Below, piece after piece: positions 11,560 through 23,584 of a stretch of 64,000 nucleotides of DNA (position 1 is the first letter of the stretch; each line of letters starts with the position of its first letter). The translations under genes and the position numbers were made by a program. Source of the DNA: Capsicum annuum (taxonomy: Eukaryota; Streptophyta; Magnoliopsida; Solanales; Solanaceae); NCBI RefSeq assembly GCF_002878395.1, contig NW_025857693.1, forward strand, positions 416,509 to 480,508. The letters run 5' to 3'. The notes under the pieces are model-generated. The model did no database searches, was not told the origin of the DNA, and saw only the letters and a program-made list of their open reading frames with translations.

Positions 11560-12950
11560 ATGGAATTTAGTAAGTTCAAGGGAAAACTATTACCTTGGAC
11601 TGAATCTGAGTTTGTGGAGAAGAGGTGAGGATACTTGGTCTACATATCTGCTTCTGCTTCCCAAGTAGCTCCCTCAATGGACTGATTCAGCCAAAGAACT
11701 TTGGCTAGAGGGATCTCTTTGTTCCTCAGTTTGTAAATTTAATAATCAAGGATTTCGAATGGAATCTCCTTATAAGAGAGGTTGTTCTGAATATTTAGGC
11801 CCTCAATAGGGACTACAAATTCTGGGTCACCTATGTATTTCTTTAGAAAGGAGACATGGGACACTGGATAGACTGAAGGTAAGTCTGAAGGCAACTCAAG
11901 CTCGTAAACTACCTTTCAGAAATGGCTGAGAATTTGGTAAGGAATGACATATCGGGGACTGAGCTTCCCCTTCTTGCCAAACCTCTTCACTTCTTTCATA
12001 GGAGAGAACTTCAAATACACATAATCACCAATCTCAAACTTGAGATCCTTTCTCCGCACATCTGCATATGATTTCCGTCAGCTCTGAGCTATCTTAAGCC
12101 ATTCCTTGATCAACTGAACCTTCTCTAAGGTGTCAAACACCAAGTCAGGACCTACCACTACAGCCTCTCCCACTTCAAACCAATCAACGGAATACCTAAA
12201 TCTCCTCTCATAGAGCACCTCAAATAGAGCCATCTGAATGCTGGAATGATAGCTGTTGTTATATCTGAACTCAATCAAAGGCAAGTGGTCATCCCAACTA
12301 CCTTTAAAGTCTATCGTACATGCTTGCATTATATCCTATAAATTCTAATGCTCCTTTCTGCTTGACCATCTATCTGAGGGTGAAAGGATATACTGAGGTG
12401 AACTTGGGTTCCAAGACCCTTCTAAATGCCTTCCAGAAATGAGAGGTGAACTATGTACCTCTATCTGAGATAATAGATAATGGACTCCATGCAATATGAC
12501 CAACTCTTTGACATAGAGTTTAGCATAGTCCTCGGCTGAATAAGAGGTATGGACTGGTAGGAAATGAGCTAATTTGGTCATCCTATCTACAATGACCCAA
12601 ACTGAATCATACTGATGACGAGTACGAGACAAACCTTTCACAAAATCCATGTTCACCCCTTCCCACTAAAAAGTGGGAATACTAAACTCCTGCATAGACC
12701 CACTAGGTTTCTGGTGCTCAATCTTAACCTGCTGACATATCGAGTACTTATCTACAAACTATGGAATGTCTCTCTTCATCCCACTCCACCAATAGATCTT
12801 CTACAAATCATGGTACATCTTAGTGGCCCCTTGATGAATAGAGTAACGCGCACCATGTGCTTCTATAAGAATTTGTTGTCTTAAGTCATCTACACCTGGC
12901 ATACATAGGCGACCCTGATAACGTAGAACACCATCTCCCTCTTAGGAAAA
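11560..12950 (-). pseudogene. Integrase with chromodomain, element D (broken)
   Basis: Minus-strand remnant of the enzyme that inserts the cDNA. In order: a degraded HHCC finger (about 12720-12880, one Cys replaced by Tyr before SICQQVK), the core start MNMDFVKGLSRTRHQYDSVW (from 12656) with VDRMTKLAHFLPVH, then after frameshifts DHLPLIEFRYNNSYHSSIQM (12078-12329), the GKLSPRY part of the C-terminal domain (about 11940), and a chromodomain-like tail (about 11570-11800) with ILDY, KLRNKEIPLAKVLW and ATWEAEADM. Such tails in Tekay-type elements are thought to guide integration to heterochromatin. At least three frame changes and several stops are present. Confidence 0.85.
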
Positions 12951-13189
12951 AACCTCTATCTTTTAATCTCTGACTGATTCTTTAAACTTAACTAGACTGG
13001 GATTTCTATCCTTCTTTTCTTTCACTTTAGAAACCAGGGATGATTCTGAATTATTCAACACCCATATACTACCTTCTGCTGAATCGACTAAGAAAACACC
13101 TAGTCAGGCAAGCTGATGAACTTATTTAGCTAACTTCTTCATACCATTTTCTGCATGAGCAACACTACCTATAGAAATCCTACTTAGAG

Positions 13190-13580
13190 CATCATCCACT
13201 ACATTGGCCTTTCTTGAATGATACAAAACACTCATGTCGTAGTCCTTTAACAACTCCAACTACCTTCTCTAATGGAGGTTTAAGTTTTTCAGAGAGAACA
13301 CATACTGCAGGATCTTATGGTCAATGAACACATCAACGTGCACTCCATATACAAAGTGCCTCCATATTATTAAGGCAAACACTACTGCTACTAACTCAAG
13401 ATCATAAGTTGGATAGTTCTTTTCATGGGGTTTGATCTGTATAGAGGCGTAGGCTATGACCTTACCTCTCTACATCAAAACACACCCCAAACTAACCCAA
13501 AAAGTATCACAATATACCATAAATCCATCTGAATCATCTAGTAAAGTTAAAATTAGGGTTGAAGTGAGTCGACTCTTCAA
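13190..13580 (-). pseudogene. RNase H, element D (broken)
   Basis: Minus-strand remnant of the domain that removes RNA from the RNA/DNA hybrid. Readable pieces are [49 protein letters not shown] and NVVDDALSR, the usual order of a Gypsy RNase H with its acidic residues. Stops interrupt the frame. It lies directly between RT and integrase. Confidence 0.78.
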
Positions 13581-13599
13581 CTCCTAAAAACTCCTCACA

Positions 13600-14520
13600 A
13601 GAATCTGACCACTAAAATTTGGCATTCCTCTAAGTCAATCTGGACATAGGGGATGCAACAGGTGAAAATCCCTCAACAATCCATCGATAATAGCTAGCCA
13701 AACCTAAGAAACTCCAGATATCTGATAGAGAGATAGGTCTGGTCTAGTTTCTCACTGCTTTGGTCTTTTGGGGATCAACTCTAATGCCATCACTAAAAAT
13801 AATATGGCTGAGGAAAGCTATTGACCTTAGCCAAAATTTACACTTACTAAATTCGGCGAATAGCTAATGATTTCATAGAGTCTACAATACTATTCTGAGA
13901 TGTCTGTATGGTCATGCTCACTGTGGGAGTAAACAAGGATATCATCTATGAAGACTATGATGAATAGGTCCAAGTACTACTTGATCATGCAGTTCATCAA
14001 GTCCATGAAAGCTGCTAGGTCATTGTTAAGACCAAAGGACATGACTAAGAATTCAAAGTGACTATACCGAGTTTTGAAATATATCTTCGGAATTTCACAT
14101 TCTCTGACTCTAAGCTAATGATAGCCTGATCTGAGGTCTATCTTAGAAAAATTAACTGGTACCCTTAAGTTGGTCAAACAAGTTATTGATTATGGGAAGT
14201 GGATACTTGTTCTTGACTGTGACTTTATTTACCTGACGGTAGTCTATACACATTCTGAGAGAACCGTCTTTCTTATGCATGAATAGAACTAGTGCACCTC
14301 ACTAGGACATACTAGGTCTGATGAATCCCTTATCTAGGAGATTCTTTAACTGTTCTTTTAACTCCTTGAGTTTTGCAGGTGCCATCCTATATAGTGGAAT
14401 ATATATGGGCTGAGTATCTAGAAAAAGGTCAATTTCGAAATCAAATTTCCCTTTTGGGAGAAACTCCAGGAAGATCTTAAGGAAACACGTCTGGGAATTC
14501 ACATGCTACTGATACTGACT
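13600..14520 (-). pseudogene. Reverse transcriptase, element D (broken)
   Basis: Minus-strand RT remnant. The N-terminal part (14302-14502) has [20 protein letters not shown] followed by the [17 protein letters not shown] segment. The catalytic box [14 protein letters not shown] lies at about 13915-13960, preceded by AAFMDLMN. The catalytic aspartates survive, but the frame is broken by stops and shifts between the two parts. Confidence 0.85.
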
Positions 14521-14639
14521 CAAGAGTAAGGGTTTTTGAACTAGAGTCTTGGACTACAACGAGATAGTAGACACATCCCTTAGATATCATATTCTTTGCC
14601 CTTAGGTAAGAAATAAGCTGACCCCTGAGTGTTGAAGTA

Positions 14640-15030
14640 CTACCCCTCCAATCTAGGATGGGTTCATTCAGAAACTAAAACTGGACAATTCTATTTCTAA
14701 AGTTGATTGAGGCATAGCAGGAATGAAGCCAATCCATGCTAAGAATGACATCAAAATTGGTCATCTCTAATTTGATTATATCTGCTAAAGTAACTTTCTG
14801 AGACACCATAATCGGACAGTTCCTGTATACCCGTCGGGCTATGATAGATTTACCCACTAGGATAGAGATTGAGAAAGACTCTACTAGAATATTGGGACTG
14901 ACTCTGAAGTCAACAACTATATAAGAAGTTACAAAATATAAAGAAGCTCCTGGATCTAGCAAAGCATAAACATGCAAATGATAAATTTGTAATTTACCAG
15001 TGACCACATCAGGAGAACATTCCTAATCTT
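14640..15030 (-). pseudogene. Retropepsin (protease), element D
   Basis: Minus strand. Processes the Gag-Pol polyprotein. An open stretch of 110 codons (14675-15007) carries the active-site motif ALLDPGASLYFVTSY and further on RRVYRNCPIMV and FDVILSMDWLHSCYASI, the order expected for a Tekay retropepsin. This is one of the best preserved domains of D. Confidence 0.85.
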
Positions 15031-15039
15031 GATGGGACT

Positions 15040-16200
15040 GAAGTGTATAGATACTATTTGGGCACTTCCCACTAGTGGCACTAGAAGCGGCACCTACTGA
15101 TTTGGGAAACCGAACTGAGCTGAGAGACGGTTATGCTGACTCTATGAACCCACCTGAGGACACTATTTGACTCTATAGCCTGGCTTTAGATATCATAAAT
15201 ATATGACACTGCTAGATCTGTAGATGCCCTGATGGTTTCTGCCATACTTCTAGTAGAGAAGATTTGTTCGGGCACTGCTAACACTACCCTGGGGTTTCGG
15301 TTCTGACGCCCTAGCTCTATTTCCGTCTTTGAATTTTGGCACGAGAGCATTGGCTGAGTACGGAGTTGGAATTGAAGATTATGGGTGAAACTAAGAACGA
15401 TTACCACCCTTTAACTCAGGCTGGGCAAAGTTGAAACTGTCGATTGTCGCTTTTTTGTTCTCCCTTTCTTTCTTCCTATTCTTAGCCTCCTCTATCTGCT
15501 GAGCATGGACCATGAGCCTAGATATGTCCATCTTATTAATCAACATTGCGGTCCTGCACTCCTTTTACCACACTACTTGACACACCAGACACAAACTTAC
15601 TTATCTTAGATCTACTATCTGCTACTACATGAGGAATGTATCTGTCTAATTGAGTAAACTTAAGAGAATACTCTTACACCATTATATTTCCTTGCTTTAG
15701 ATTTATAAATTCAAAAACCTTCACTTCCCTTAACTCTAGCAGGAAGAACCTATCAAAGAATCAATAGCAAACTCCTCCCATTCTATGGGCCCTGCATCTG
15801 CGGCCCTCTCTACTTTCCACTGTTTGAACCATGAGTGAGCCACATCATGCAACTGGTATGCAGCTAACTCAACACTTTCACTAGCTGTCACCCCCATAAT
15901 ATCTATAACTTTCTTCACCTGATAAAGAAATTCCTGTGGGTCCTTATCTGAGTTTGACCCAGTAAATATTGAAGGGTTTATTTAGGTGAAGTCCCAAATT
16001 CTGGTTGCAGCAGTATTGGCCACTGGGTTGGCCAAAACGGCAGCTGGGCATTCATTCTGGGCTGCCACAAAATAAGCTAGGGTGGTGAAAGCTGCTCTGA
16101 ATTTAGCGTAGGAAACATATTCGTCCAGGGGATCTGGCTAGACAGGCTGGGGTACTGGCTGGTCTTCCGCTCTTCTTTCCTTAGTCCTCTTTGGAGGCAT
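15040..16200 (-). pseudogene. gag, element D (broken)
   Basis: Minus strand, start ATG at 16200-16198 giving MPPKRTKERRAEDQPVPQP, a start typical of Tekay-type Gag. Capsid pieces follow: NPSIFTGSNSDKDPQEFLYQ and, at 15736-15918, AAYQLHDVAHSWFKQWK followed by EWEEFAIDS. Then come KQGNIMV and a linker. Several in-frame stops and frameshifts are present, and the zinc-knuckle region is not clearly readable. The start lies about 120 bases inside the 5' LTR/primer site. Confidence 0.83.
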
Positions 16201-16305
16201 ATTCTATAAGTGTAAAAGAAACTTGGATTAGACAGAGAGTATAACTTAAGCTTGTGCTCACCCTACAACATGATTACTGAAAGAAGGGAAACTTTTCCTA
16301 AAATA

Positions 16306-16315
16306 TCTAATACCA
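16306..16315 (-). other. Primer binding site of element D (initiator tRNA-Met type)
   Basis: Minus strand reads TTGGTATTAGA just inside the 5' LTR, close to the initiator-Met primer site TGGTATCAGA. Confidence 0.7.
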
Positions 16316-16319
16316 AGTT

Positions 16320-18831
16320 TGTAATGCCCTAAGTCTGTACCCCAGACGCTACATGGTGCTCATAATCCCAAGGGAGCACAAGCTAACCCATGGCTGGTAC
16401 CTGCTACAATAACTGAATAATAATACTTTAATTATGTGGAAATTAAGAAAAAACTTGCCAAAAGGTTCAAAACTATAAATAAACACTGAGTACAGTACAT
16501 TAATACCAAAATTGAACATCTGTCTATAAATACTCTTGTCTGAAAAGCCTCTACTGTCTGAACAAGGAATTGATAGGTAAAGTCCCCAACTAACTCCGAC
16601 TTCTAAAATAAACTGAGTACTAAAATACTGGAATAATAAATTAGTACTCGAACTATGAGGACTTACTACTAAGTCTGCTGCTGATGGATCGGGCTGCTAT
16701 GTATGATCAAGAGCCTGTATCTGAACCTATGATATAAGACATCATAGCGCAATAAAAAGATATGAGTCATTATTTTAAATGTACTGGTATGCTAAGTGAG
16801 GTAGGCTGAGATGCATGGGTTCATATGCATGAACAATACTGATTGAATAACATGAGTATAACTGAATGAGAGTACATATATGAATACGTAAGTTGTAACT
16901 GAGGTCATGACAATACTAGATACTGAGTTTTGAATTACTGATTTACTGATATCTGAGTTTACTAATAATGTATAACTAATAGCTGAATAACAGTATCTAA
17001 AAGTCTTGATTCTTTAAAATTATGCGGAGTTCCATACTAAATTGAGTGATTGTATCTGACAGTCCTGATTCTGTAGAACTGAACTGAGTTTTATATTAGG
17101 ACTGTGGGAGGTAATCATCTAACCAATATGCCCCTCTCTGAATAGATTGGGGTATAACCTGTAACCCCAGTTGGAAAGGTTTCAATATCGTGCCACAGGT
17201 AAAAATAACTGTGAGTTAACCCTCTCAAACAGAAAGCTCTTTCGTCAACCCTCGCTAGCAGGAAAACTCATATGAGATGTATCAACCCAAGTTTGGCAGG
17301 AAGATATCTTAACCTACGCTGGCTACACTATTTTGTATTACAGGGACTGCTACTAAGGGTCAAACCCTCGTCTGGTAGGAATTCCCTAATTCCTAGGTTT
17401 GCTTGGTGTTGAATCCTACTCCAAACTGAATAAACACTGGACTAATTTCTAAACTGTAGTATGCTAGATTGAACTATTACTGAACGTACTATCTAACTGA
17501 ACTGAATTGAGTTCACTGAGTTCCGTTAACTGATGGAGTACTACTGACTTTTGTTAACTGATGGGACACTACAGAGTTCGATTGACTAGCTGAATTTACT
17601 GAGTTTTAAGTTAAATACTAAATTGTAACTGTAATTAATTACTAAGGCTACTATTCATAACACTACTGAGACTATTTTGTAACTACCATAACTCGAGGTA
17701 ACATCTAATTTTTTAGTTATTGAATACCCCCAGGACTCGATAGCATGAAAAAAAAATCATAGCATAAACTTGAAAGGAATAACCATATGAACTTGTTCAT
17801 AACTCATTCAAAGAGACATTCTATCAAACACTTGCATGATATAACTTGCACATAAGCTAACATGACATGATTTTGTTCCTTTTTCTTTGTTCACGAGCAA
17901 TTTATCAAACACTTGGAGAACATAATCCATGAACATAAAACTAAACAACACATAGGCTTCATAATTCAAATCCCCATTTACAATTTCATGGGTTTCGCAT
18001 GGATTCACATGATTTTATACATATATCAAATGACTCCACATGAAACTTGTAACAAAACTTGGATTAGAAACCCAATTAATCATTATAATCATGAATATAA
18101 TCAAACCCAACATGAAATCAACACACTTAAAGTTTTAAAAGTAATTTCTTGACCTCCAAGGGTGGAAGGGACCCTTGGATGAACACTTGACATACCTTAA
18201 CAATTAAATTCTTGAAGATTGATGGAGTATTCTTGAGAATTGATCTTGAAATTTATGTTCTAAGGTTTTGTTCTTGAGAGAAATTAGAGAGAAAAGAGTG
18301 TAATTTACTTTGTGAGGGCTGAATTTTGTGTTTTAGGGGCTGAGTCAAAGTGAGAAAAATGTCCCAATTACCCCTCTGGACGCTGTTTTAATTTTTATTG
18401 AAAACTGGTTTAGCAACACACAGACTGCTGCGTTGCGCTGTTGGCATCAATACGATGGCCAATATACCGCATCAAGTCCACATCAATTCACTGGAATTTG
18501 CAATGAGAGCTGGAGGAAAATATTTCATCAATGCGATGGGAGATACGGTGCATCAAGATCACATCGATCCACTAGTTTGAGCTTTTAAATGTGATCTAAA
18601 CAAAATCTAAAAAATCCAAAACTTATCCGAGAATACCCACTGACATTCCTAATTATGTTACAACCTAAAAATCATTACCTTAAGGTTAGGAGGGTTATTA
18701 AATAGACTCTCCAACCTATGAAGGCTAAAATAACACTAAGTCTGAATACTTAGCTAAAATTTTCTGAGTCTGGAACCCCCTAACAAGCTTTAAAGAACTG
18801 AGTTAAGATTAGGATTTTTTGGGGTCTTACA
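16320..18831 (-). repeat. 5' LTR of element D
   Basis: 2512 bp, plus-strand TGTAATGCCC start and GGGGTCTTACA end, matching 8726-11248. The CpG-rich segment of its partner is decayed here toward TG/CA. Confidence 0.93.
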
Positions 18832-18836
18832 TGTGG

Positions 18837-19624
18837 GTTCCGAAAGTTCACCCAAACCCCTCTTTCAAGGATGGTTTGAACTTTCAAGAGTTTGGGGTTT
18901 TCACCTACAAACCCATTTTGAGTATTTGGAGCCTTTACCCATAAATCCCAACCAATTCAATCAAATAATAGTAGAACCTATCATCAACCAAGTAGCATAT
19001 ACACAAATACATCACAACCCACGACTAATTGCAACTTAGTTCAACATAATCCTAAGACAATAAAATTTATCCACTCATGATGAAAGAATAGAAAAATATA
19101 CAATAAGATTTGTGCAAAGCATCCATTCTTCAAGAAATTACTAAATTCAATATCTCTAAATCAAATTATAAATCTTGCCTAATTTAGGGTTTCAACTTAA
19201 AATTCATAATATTGCTAGTATCTCGAAGGCCCAAAATAGGAAAGGGTTTTGAGCCTTTAAGGGATTTAGGGTCGGCTCCTAAAAATTACAAAATTTCCCC
19301 TGGGCCTAATTTTGTATTGTCTCAATTGCATTAGATTGGCAGCGATCGCGGTTAGATCCACACGATCGCGGTGGCTGACCATCTTGACTAGTCGTGTCAC
19401 AGTAACTGAGCCTCATTTTGTACATAGTCCTTCAACTATGCACTTTTCTTCTCCTCTTTATTTATTTTTATCTCAATTCCCCATCCTTCTATCTCATCAC
19501 CTGTATGCCTGCAAAATGTAAAAATTAGTGCATTCAATTACAATGTTAACTCATTTATGTCTTCAAATCATAGTAGTGTGCATGAATGATAAGTGAAAAT
19601 GAGGGGTAAATTCACCACTCATCA
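18837..19624 (-). repeat. 3' LTR of element B, second part
   Basis: Resumes after element D and is collinear with about 34893-35631; shared landmarks are aaagttcacccaaaccc, gcaaagcatccattcttcaa and tagtagtgtgcatgaa. Ends in TTCACCACTCATCA. Together the two parts are about 1.4 kb, close to the 1343 bp of the other LTR. Confidence 0.85.
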
Positions 19625-19645
19625 ACACCCCCAACTTAAAACTTT
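19625..19645 (-). other. Polypurine tract of element B
   Basis: On the minus strand the sequence reads TTTTAAGTTGGGGGTGT immediately before the 3' LTR, the polypurine-tract form common in Athila-type elements. The bases just beyond (CTTGAGGACAAGCAAAG, minus strand) are likewise typical of the end of their internal region. Confidence 0.75.
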
Positions 19646-19686
19646 GCTTGTCCTCAAGAAACACTACTTCATACCATGAGACTGAG

Positions 19687-21348
19687 TGATCTAAGGTGAA
19701 TTTATGCACCTCAAGGTTGTTATCCTAGCTTATTTAACCTTTTTTAGGACAACTTAAGTTCTTAATGTGTTAATTATGATATAAGTAAGAATATAAGTGT
19801 TTAAGTATGTGATTATAATGTTAAAGATATCTTTCAAACAAGTTTATACTAAAATTGGTCACTTAGGATTAAAATGAGAATACTAGTGTTACTAGCTTGA
19901 GCTAGGTGTCGTTCTAGTTGATCACGGTGGATTATAATGTTTATAATGAGTTGATAATGGTATTATTATGTAATTATGTGTGGAAAAACTTGTTTATAGT
20001 GTTTAAAGTGCAATTGAATCAAGCCAAGAGTCAAGACTATGTGAAAGATCAATAGGGGCAAAACTAGTATTCTTAGAGTAAGTTTCTTGTTCGTCATCTT
20101 GGATGTTGTGTTGTTTTGAGCTCTGATTTGTTATTTTTAATGCTATAGGATTATTGGTGATTTGATTATGATGATATATTAATGATATAAAAGCTTCCAA
20201 TAAATTTTAAATAGCACAAAAGACTTGGAATGGATCAAATAAAGCACAAGACAAGACTTAACATGAATTGGACACCTTGGATGTCCATGCAGCATCGCGG
20301 ACCAAAGAAAGGGACAAATGGCGCATTACATACATAGGTAGCTTCATAGGGGACCCAAACCAGTATTTCTCAATTATAATGGTGCGTCGTGCATCTACAC
20401 ACATTAAATTAACTCCATGATGCGGCCTAGTGCAAAAATCTGTAGTTTTGTCCTCCTATAAATAAGACACTTGTACTAGATGTTCGACACCTTGAACGAC
20501 TTTGAAGCTTGGAGAGGGGCTGGAAAACACTTCTATTAGGGTTTTTATTCTTTTATTTTAGCTTTTTAAGGGATTTTATCATGTTTTTATTCATCTTGAT
20601 TACGACTATGTCCATGAGTGGCTAAAAGCCCCCTTTCCGGGGTTAAGGCCAAGAACATGTTTACTTTATCTTTGAATTGAGTTTCTTTTTGGATTTCTTT
20701 TCATATTTGGTTGTGTTTTTATCCTTATTTTTACTATTTTAAGATTTTTCAACCCTTAGAATACCTATATTATCAACCTTATGAACTCAAGAGGGGAAAT
20801 ATAAAGATAGAACGTGGGGTTGAATAGAGTAAGGTTCTTGTTCTTTTATGAATTAATGAATTTGAATTAGCATATAGGATAGGTATATACCTAGAACCCT
20901 TGCTTTTTTCACTTGTAGGATGATATATTAATGCGTCTAAATGGATTATTGCATCCCCATTCAATGATGTAGTTGTAATGTCCAGTTAGGTAGAAGGTTA
21001 GAGGTTGAGAGACCATGATCATACGATAAATCCTATAAATCATCAACCAAGATAAATAATCTAACGAATGAAGTTCAATAGCGTAGTATGATTTTTCATA
21101 GGTCTTTAACCTCGGGCTTTCATCCATTGATTATCCAAAGTCTTTACTTTTTTGCATTACTTATTTACTTTTAATTAAAAACTTTCAAAACTCTTTTGGT
21201 TATGTTTGCACTAGTTTAATATCAATAGTCGAACTTGAATTGAATAGTTGTTTAACACGTCTCTGAGGGAACGATATTCGACTTTATTTAATGCCACTAT
21301 ATTACTTGGTGAGACTACGTATACTGGCGTGTACGCTTGGGCGCAACA
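19687..21348 (+). repeat. 5' LTR of element E
   Basis: 1662 bp, begins TGATCTAAGGTGAATTTATG and ends gggcgcaaca before the primer site. Collinear with 26073-27737 over its whole length, including the TATA region and ggttaaggccaagaacatg. The antisense frames in it are shadows. Confidence 0.9.
20457..20464 (+). promoter_or_regulatory. TATA box of element E 5' LTR
   Basis: TATAAATA within tcctcctataaataagacac; the same site in the 3' LTR is at 26847-26854 with tcctcctataaataggacac, so it has been conserved in both copies. Confidence 0.6.
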
Positions 21349-21354
21349 AGTTTT

Positions 21355-21372
21355 TGGCATTATTGTTGGGGA
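21355..21372 (+). other. Primer binding site of element E (tRNA-Asp type, decayed)
   Basis: TGGCATTATTGTTGGGGA directly after the LTR, a mutated form of the TGGCGCCGTTGCCGGGGA site used by Athila/Tat elements; elements A (36510-36527) and B (34267-34285) carry related versions. Confidence 0.75.
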
Positions 21373-21587
21373 CTTGTAAATATGCAACTATCTTGTTTTT
21401 AGTTTATCTATATTGAGTTTTACATAGTTTAGTAATTTTTCTTTTTAGTTTCTTTTACTTGTTTCCTCTCGCAATTCTTGATATGTTAGCCTGGGATAGA
21501 TAGTTTTTAAGTGATGATGATTCTTGTTGTTTTTGTGGGGGATCCTATCGAGAGGCTTTTTGTCCAAATTTTGTTGAAATTGCATGG

Positions 21588-22560
21588 ATGGTACCTTCAC
21601 AAAATGAGATGGATACTATCCTATCTGTAGAGTAGACCACAAGTTGGTGTATGGTTTGTGGTAATAGTGGTCATTTTTCAGCTATGTGTATTGTCAATCC
21701 CAATTCATAAATATTTATGGGCTATGCTCAAAGTCCATATTATGTGAACACCTACAGTAAAATATGGAAAACTCATCCACCAATTCAATCATGGAATAAC
21801 TAACAGCAACAGTTTCAACAACAACAGGTTCAAAGAAATCAGGCCATGACTAAAACAAGTAATATGGAAGAGATGCTAAAAAAAGTTTTAATGTCTTACA
21901 CACAATTGGTGGCAGAAATGAAGACCCAAAAGGTGGCTACAAAGCAGTTGGAGAATTATCTGGGATAGATGAAGCAGGCAGAAAATACCAGGACTCAAGG
22001 TGGTTTGCCAAGTGACACTGAACCTTATAACCAATCAGTGGCAATTACTTAAAGAAATGATAAAGAGATGAATGAAGAACCTTCAAAGATAACTAAGGAG
22101 GTAGATGCAGAGTTGCCTCTCCAACCAAATGCAGACAAAGTTGTTGATAATTAGGAAAAGTCTGAGTTCTCGAAAACTAACATTGTTGAATAGGTTAAGA
22201 AGATACCACCACTACCATCTCCATAGAGGATGAGTAAAGCAAAAAAGGATACTAGCCAACGTGTGGAACAGACACAGGAATCACAGCCATTCAGTTGTCA
22301 TCTTTCTCTTGATACTGAAATTAATAAGGTGAATAAGAGTGAGGGTGTTGTGGATTGTGTAAATTTTGAAGTTGGATTTGTTGGGCCTCACTCAAAGCAC
22401 TTTTCTACATTATATTTCAATGATGAATTGTTTGTGTAATCATCTACAATAGTGGGAGAGTATGAAGAGGAGGAACAGGAATCCTGTATTCTTGATTTTA
22501 CACTAGATAAGAAACATAAAAATACACCTCACTTCTAAGTCGAGTGGTTTACTATGCACC
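21588..22560 (+). pseudogene. gag, element E (ten in-frame stops)
   Basis: One reading frame runs from ATG 21588 (MVPSQNEMDTILSVE) to about 22540 without a frameshift. A perfect CCHC zinc knuckle, CMVCGNSGHFSAMC, lies at 21648-21689. Next come a Gln-rich stretch near 21800-21830, a Met/Lys-rich region with MEEMLKKVLMSYTQLVAEM, and an acidic, Lys-rich C-terminal part including 22230-22439. Zinc knuckles in Gag bind the element's RNA. The frame carries ten stops, all TAG or TAA. The capsid core normally upstream of the knuckle is not visible, so the 5' part is probably deleted. The upstream piece at 21484-21560 (AWDR, SCCFCGG) may belong to it. Confidence 0.72.
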
Positions 22561-22675
22561 ATCCATTACTCGGTTCCTTAATCTTTGTACCACCACCCCA
22601 TTATCAAAGACAAAAGATTGATGTGAAGCTTGGGTTAAATATGTATCCTCAAGGTTGAGGAAAAGGTTGATTGGG

Positions 22676-22720
22676 TCGTGCCACGACACTAAATCAGATA
22701 TTGCTTGGGAGGCCACCTAA
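22676..22720 (+). other. Conserved motif after gag, shared with element B
   Basis: tcgtgccacgacactaaatc followed by a TTGGGAGGC box. Element B has a related copy on the minus strand at 31861-31904 (tcgtgccatgatgtaaacta, then GTGGGAGGC). Both copies lie just after the last readable coding domain. Function unknown. Confidence 0.6.
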
Positions 22721-23584
22721 GTTAAGCTATGTTATATTTTTAGTATTTTAGCTTTTAATTCACTAGTTTTTGTTTGTTGAGTCACGGGTTGATGGGAAGT
22801 CTGGGTACCAGAAAACATTAGTTAAGGAGCATGGAGAAGACTAAGTGTGGGATATCTATACCCTCTTGATGGATAAAGATGCTACTATCTAGGCCTACAG
22901 GCCTTAGGGAGTATTTCTATCTCTACTTTTTAAGTATACTTTAGGGTCAAAGTAGATTTTTAAGTGTGGGGTGGGGAAATTCCCACCATATTGAATCATG
23001 AATTAATAGAAAACACTCTTACCATATTGTATGTGAATGAGCTTAATGAGATGGGGTAAAACAAAAAAAGTGTGAAGGTAGTAGAGGTGAGAGTTGGTTG
23101 TTAAAGATTGATCTTAATTGTATAATATGATGTATTGAAGCTCTTAGGGAAGATAGTATTATTGGCCTGAATAGTTCCTACCCATCCCTTAGCCTACATT
23201 ACAACCCTTAAAAACCTATTTGATCCTAAACTTAACATTCTAATATTAGTGGAGTACTACACTAAGGGAAAGCATATGGTTCATCATTTGTAACTTGTGA
23301 ATTCTTTGTGAAAGTGAGCGCAATTTGATTTTTGCACCCATTGTGTTATAAACTGCATTTATGTGGGTGGTTATGGGTAACTCTCTTGTTGTGAGGGAAC
23401 ATGTTTGCTGGATGTTAGATGATTTATATGATGTCTTAGATTGAGAAATATGCATGAGTTTTCCAACTAGGTGAGTCGATTCTTAAGGCTACGATGTTTT
23501 GAAGTAGTATTATTGAATTGTCAATTGTGCATGTAACATGCTTAGTGTAGAAACTTATATTATGTGTAGTCATTGTAGTACTAG
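22721..23584 (+). other. Element E internal non-coding region, left of solo LTR F
   Basis: No readable domain. Includes the purine-rich TAAGTGTGGG words at about 22850 and 22970 and then AT-rich sequence up to the insertion point of F at 23584. Probably the 3' untranslated part of E. Confidence 0.5.

Larger units (their letters stand above)
8726..18831 (-). mobile_element. Element D: Tekay/Del chromovirus (Gypsy) with both LTRs
   Basis: Structurally complete, 10.1-kb LTR retrotransposon on the minus strand. It is flanked by a perfect 5-bp TSD TGTGG (8721-8725 and 18832-18836), and the uninterrupted host sequence atgtgggttcc is seen in the other LTR of B near 34888. Two LTRs of about 2.5 kb enclose 5.07 kb with primer site, gag, protease, RT, RNase H, integrase and a chromodomain-like end, in that order. 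Every gene has stops or frameshifts, so it is not autonomous now. Confidence 0.92.

Noticed and set aside
19340..19385. GCGATCGCGG-type words as a possible regulatory palindrome
   Set aside because: Similar words recur loosely in B (31000-31040, 31560-31640) but are not conserved in the partner LTR near 35370-35410, so no claim is made.
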